A stretch of 64,000 nt of DNA, from NCBI RefSeq assembly GCF_003574735.1, contig NZ_QORW01000028.1, positions 1-64,000 of the forward strand, in the 5' to 3' direction. The notes under the pieces are model-generated. The model ran no database searches. It was given only the letters and a program-made list of their open reading frames with translations, and was not told the origin of the DNA. Shown here one piece after another: positions 61,587 through 64,000 of this stretch. The position numbers were made by a program, and so were the translations under genes. The DNA comes from Dongia deserti. Its GTDB lineage: Bacteria; Pseudomonadota; Alphaproteobacteria; Dongiales; Dongiaceae. Numbering within the stretch: position 1 is the first letter of the stretch; each line of letters begins with the position of its first letter.

Positions 61587-63365
61587 CTAGTGCACCGGCC
61601 AGACCAGCAGCAAGGCCGGCACCGCCACCAAGATGACCAGCAGGGACAAAGGTGCGCCGAGCCGCCCGTAATCGCCGAAGCGATAGCCGCCAGGCCCCAT
61701 GACCAGCGTGTTGCATTGATGCCCGATCGGCGTCAGGAAATCGCACCCAGCGCCAATGGCGACCGCCATCAGGAATGCATCGGGCCGATAGCCGAGCGAG
61801 CTCGAGAAGCTCACCGCGATCGGCGCCATCACCAGCACCGTCGCCGCGTTGTTGAGGAACGGCGTCACCAGCATCGCAGCGGCCAGGATCAGGGCCAGCG
61901 CTCCGTAGACAGGCAAGCCAGACGCCGCATGCGACAGCCAGCCCGCGATCAGGTCGGTGCCACCGGTGGCGCGCAGCGCCTCGCTGACCGGAATCAGGGC
62001 CGCAAGCAGGATGATAATCGGCCAGTCGACGGTCTGATAGACCTGGCGCAAGGTAACCGCACCGGTCATCACCATCAGAACTGCAGCGGTAAAGAATGCA
62101 ATCGATACCGGTACGATCCCGAGCGCCGTCGTCGACATGGCGGCGATCAGGATCAGGACCGGAAAGAGCGCCCGCCGGGCCTTGCCGAGATGCAGGGTTC
62201 GCTCGGCAAGCGGCAGACAATCCAATGCCTTGAGCCGGTCAGGCATGTGCGCGAGGTTTCCCTGCAGCACAATGATGTCGCCGGCCCTGAGCGTGATAGT
62301 ACCAAGCCGCTCGGTCAGCCGCTCCCCTGTTCGGCTGACGGCGAGCAGATTGACGCCGAACCGCTCGAACAGCGCACTTGCCTGCGCCGAGAGGCCCGTG
62401 AGCGGCGAGTTCATGCCGATCACCGCTTCGATGTTGCTGATTTCTCCTTGCGGCTGGTTCGCCTCCGGCATGCGCTGGCCGGATTCCAGTCTCAGCTTGC
62501 CCACTGCGACCAGTCGCTCGAGAGCGTGCGGATCGCCTTCCAGGATGAGAATGTCCTCGGCATTCAGCTCAATGTCGGGTAGCGGCGCAACCCGTGTGCC
62601 GTCCGGCTTCAGGATGGCGACCACCTTTCCCTCACCATGAGCCAGTTCCTGAAGATCGGCGATGGTCTTGCCGACCATGGGCGATTCCCACACCACCTCC
62701 GCTTCCGTCACGTACTTCTTGACCGCGAGCGCCTCATCCAAGGAGACGGTCATGCGGGTACGGACAGGCAGGACGCGGTAGCCGAACATCAGGAACACCA
62801 CGCCCGTGACTGCCAACGCAGCGGCCACCGGCGTGAAATCGAACATCGAAAAAGGCGTCCCGACGATCTCCGCCCGTGCCCGCGAGACGATGATGTTGGG
62901 CGATGTGCCGATCTGGGTCATGAGGCCGCCAAGCAAGGCGCCGAACGACATCGGCATCAGGAAGCAGGAAGGTGAGGTCCCCGAGCGCTTGGCGATCTGG
63001 AATGCCAGCGGGATCATGAGGGCGAGAGCTCCGACATTCTTCACGAAGGCCGAGAGGATGGTGACCGTCGCGACCAGCACGAGGATCTGGAGCCGGGTAG
63101 AATTGAGGTGACGCGAAATGCGCTGGAGCGCCAGCTCCGGCAGACCGGTCTGTGCGATCGCGGCACTCACCACCAGGGCGCTGCCAACGATAATGACGAT
63201 GTCGTCGCTGAACCCGTTGAAGGCATCTTCCGGACTGACCAGCCCGGTCGCGACCGACGCAATGAGTGCCAGGCAGGCGACCATGTCGTAGCGCGGCCGC
63301 CCCCACACGAACAGCACCATCGCGGCAATGACGATTGCGAACGCCAAGCCTTGGTCGAATGTCAT
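61587..63365 (-). CDS. SLC13/DASS-type anion transporter with two RCK_C domains
   Basis: This 592-residue transporter has an N-terminal membrane half, two cytosolic TrkA-C (RCK_C) domains at about residues 215-385, and a C-terminal membrane half. Symmetric substrate motifs GTSPNIIVS near 153 and CNTLVMGPGG near 555 match sodium-dependent anion (dicarboxylate/sulfate) carriers. The regulatory domains may bind nucleotides. Sulfate uptake would fit the sulfotransferase cluster, but the two loci are 47 kb apart and this link is only a suggestion. Confidence 0.85.
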   Translation of the reverse strand: MTFDQGLAFAIVIAAMVLFVWGRPRYDMVACLALIASVATGLVSPEDAFNGFSDDIVIIVGSALVVSAAIAQTGLPELALQRISRHLNSTRLQILVLVATVTILSAFVKNVGALALMIPLAFQIAKRSGTSPSCFLMPMSFGALLGGLMTQIGTSPNIIVSRARAEIVGTPFSMFDFTPVAAALAVTGVVFLMFGYRVLPVRTRMTVSLDEALAVKKYVTEAEVVWESPMVGKTIADLQELAHGEGKVVAILKPDGTRVAPLPDIELNAEDILILEGDPHALERLVAVGKLRLESGQRMPEANQPQGEISNIEAVIGMNSPLTGLSAQASALFERFGVNLLAVSRTGERLTERLGTITLRAGDIIVLQGNLAHMPDRLKALDCLPLAERTLHLGKARRALFPVLILIAAMSTTALGIVPVSIAFFTAAVLMVMTGAVTLRQVYQTVDWPIIILLAALIPVSEALRATGGTDLIAGWLSHAASGLPVYGALALILAAAMLVTPFLNNAATVLVMAPIAVSFSSSLGYRPDAFLMAVAIGAGCDFLTPIGHQCNTLVMGPGGYRFGDYGRLGAPLSLLVILVAVPALLLVWPVH

Positions 63366-63424
63366 CCCCTCGAAGCTCCACCGATGCGGTTAGAAGGAAC
63401 CCCGAATCCGCCGATCGGTTCCGG

Positions 63425-63892
63425 TCAGTGCTTGCCTGCACCCAGCCGCGCGGCCAACTCATTGATAATCGGAACCTGACTGCTCAGCAGCCGCCGGCGA
63501 GCCTCCGCGATCGAAAACCACTGCCCCCGGTCGACCTCAGGGAAACGCGCCTTGCGACCCGACCTGGGCGGCCATTCCATTTCGAATTCGTTGCTCTTGA
63601 CTGCGGCCTCGTCAACATCGCCTTCGACCGCCCAGGTGTAAATGATCTTGCCGCCCTTCTGCTTGACCGGGATCAGCGCGACACAATCGCCGTCGATCGT
63701 CTGGCCGACTTCTTCGAAAAACTCGCGCTTGGCCGCAGCCAGGCCGTCTTCGGATTCGTCGAACTCGCCCTTGGGGATCGACCACGCGCCCTGATCCTTC
63801 TTGGCCCAGAACGGGCCGCCGGGATGCACCAGGAAGACCTGGAGCCCGTCTCTAGTGCGTCTGTAGACAAGAAGTGCGGCGCTACGCCTCAT
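63425..63892 (-). CDS. NUDIX hydrolase
   Basis: This 155-residue protein has a complete Nudix box: Gly 42, Glu 48, and R56-E-x-x-E-E-x-G at 56-63. It begins with RRSAALLVYRRTRDGLQVFLV, as in the group that hydrolyses dinucleoside polyphosphates or diphosphoinositol compounds. It likely sanitises a nucleotide or nucleoside diphosphate compound. ATG at 63892 is preferred by homology; a GTG at 63958 is possible. Confidence 0.85.
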   Translation of the reverse strand: MRRSAALLVYRRTRDGLQVFLVHPGGPFWAKKDQGAWSIPKGEFDESEDGLAAAKREFFEEVGQTIDGDCVALIPVKQKGGKIIYTWAVEGDVDEAAVKSNEFEMEWPPRSGRKARFPEVDRGQWFSIAEARRRLLSSQVPIINELAARLGAGKH

Positions 63893-63972
63893 GACGATCG
63901 TTGCAACTGCCGGAACGGCCTCGCTCCCACCCGGTTTAACAATCAGGCAATCCAACACGAGGATACCAGATC

Positions 63973-64000
63973 ATGGCTCAGGAACTACGGGGCAAGATGA
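63973..64000 (+). CDS. Possible start of a gene leaving the window
   Basis: An ATG at 63973 is preceded by GAGGATA at a suitable distance and runs open to the window end (MAQELRGKM). It is divergent from the NUDIX gene. Nine residues are too few to assign a family. Confidence 0.35.

Overview
The window is GC-rich DNA whose gene families point to an alphaproteobacterium of the Hyphomicrobiales/Rhodospirillales type. It has long CUT1 and CUT2 sugar ABC operons, an erythritol-kinase-like FGGY kinase next to a SorC regulator, non-phosphorylative sugar-acid catabolism, short GGTCG-type stem-loop repeats between genes, and many ATGA/GTGA start-stop overlaps. No rRNA, tRNA, CRISPR array or insertion sequence was seen.

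Layout. 1-2750: the right end of a prophage-like module (a tail-type protein cut by the window edge, two unknown proteins, a DUF1353 protein, a 40-residue membrane protein, and a D12-class adenine methylase), followed by a stand-alone receiver protein. 3194-3476: inverted copies of a GC-rich dispersed repeat. 3477-7046: iolDEB of myo-inositol catabolism, without iolC, iolG or iolA nearby. 7057-14007: three tandem genes for membrane-anchored arylsulfotransferase-like beta-propellers, each preceded by the same roughly 53-bp block. They are followed by an overlapping chain of two small membrane proteins and a PAPS-type sulfotransferase, then by a deleted remnant of a fourth propeller gene. This is the least ordinary protein-coding region.

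14029-26430 (minus strand): one operon for oxidative, non-phosphorylative degradation of a sugar or sugar acid. In transcription order it holds a GntR/FadR regulator, IlvD-type pentonate dehydratase, CUT2 transporter (binding protein, ATPase, two permeases), SMP-30 lactonase, UxaA-type dehydratase, FAH-family enzyme, SDR dehydrogenase and a beta-hydroxyacid dehydrogenase. A mutarotase (galM) is divergent, and a long dyad lies between galM and the regulator. 27503-31342: a GlxA-type AraC regulator, a methyltransferase, a TetR regulator with a good operator nearby, and a HAD phosphatase.

31339-46152 (minus strand): a polyol-type operon. In transcription order it holds a SorC regulator, CUT1/Glp-like transporter (binding protein, two permeases, two unlike ATPases), EryA-like kinase, 2-hydroxyacid dehydrogenase, class II aldolase, GlpD-like dehydrogenase, second FGGY kinase, HAD protein and second class II aldolase. 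Kinase, dehydrogenase and aldolase together imply polyol phosphorylation, oxidation and cleavage, but the usual EryC/EryH/EryI isomerases are absent from the window. 46323-47576: a glycosyltransferase. 47573-53849: a Cu(I)/Ag(I) efflux operon (small Cys-rich secreted protein, CusC, CusB with a doubled metal-binding motif, CusA with a correctly spaced methionine triad).

53976-64000: mixed genes. These are a DeoR regulator divergent from an orphan ABC binding protein with a clear terminator, DUF72, a CBS pair, a secreted Vgb-like propeller, a 265-bp nested palindrome filling a convergent intergenic gap, a thioredoxin-fold protein, a CPT-like kinase, a PAS histidine kinase, an SLC13 transporter with RCK_C domains, a NUDIX hydrolase, and the first bases of a possible further gene.
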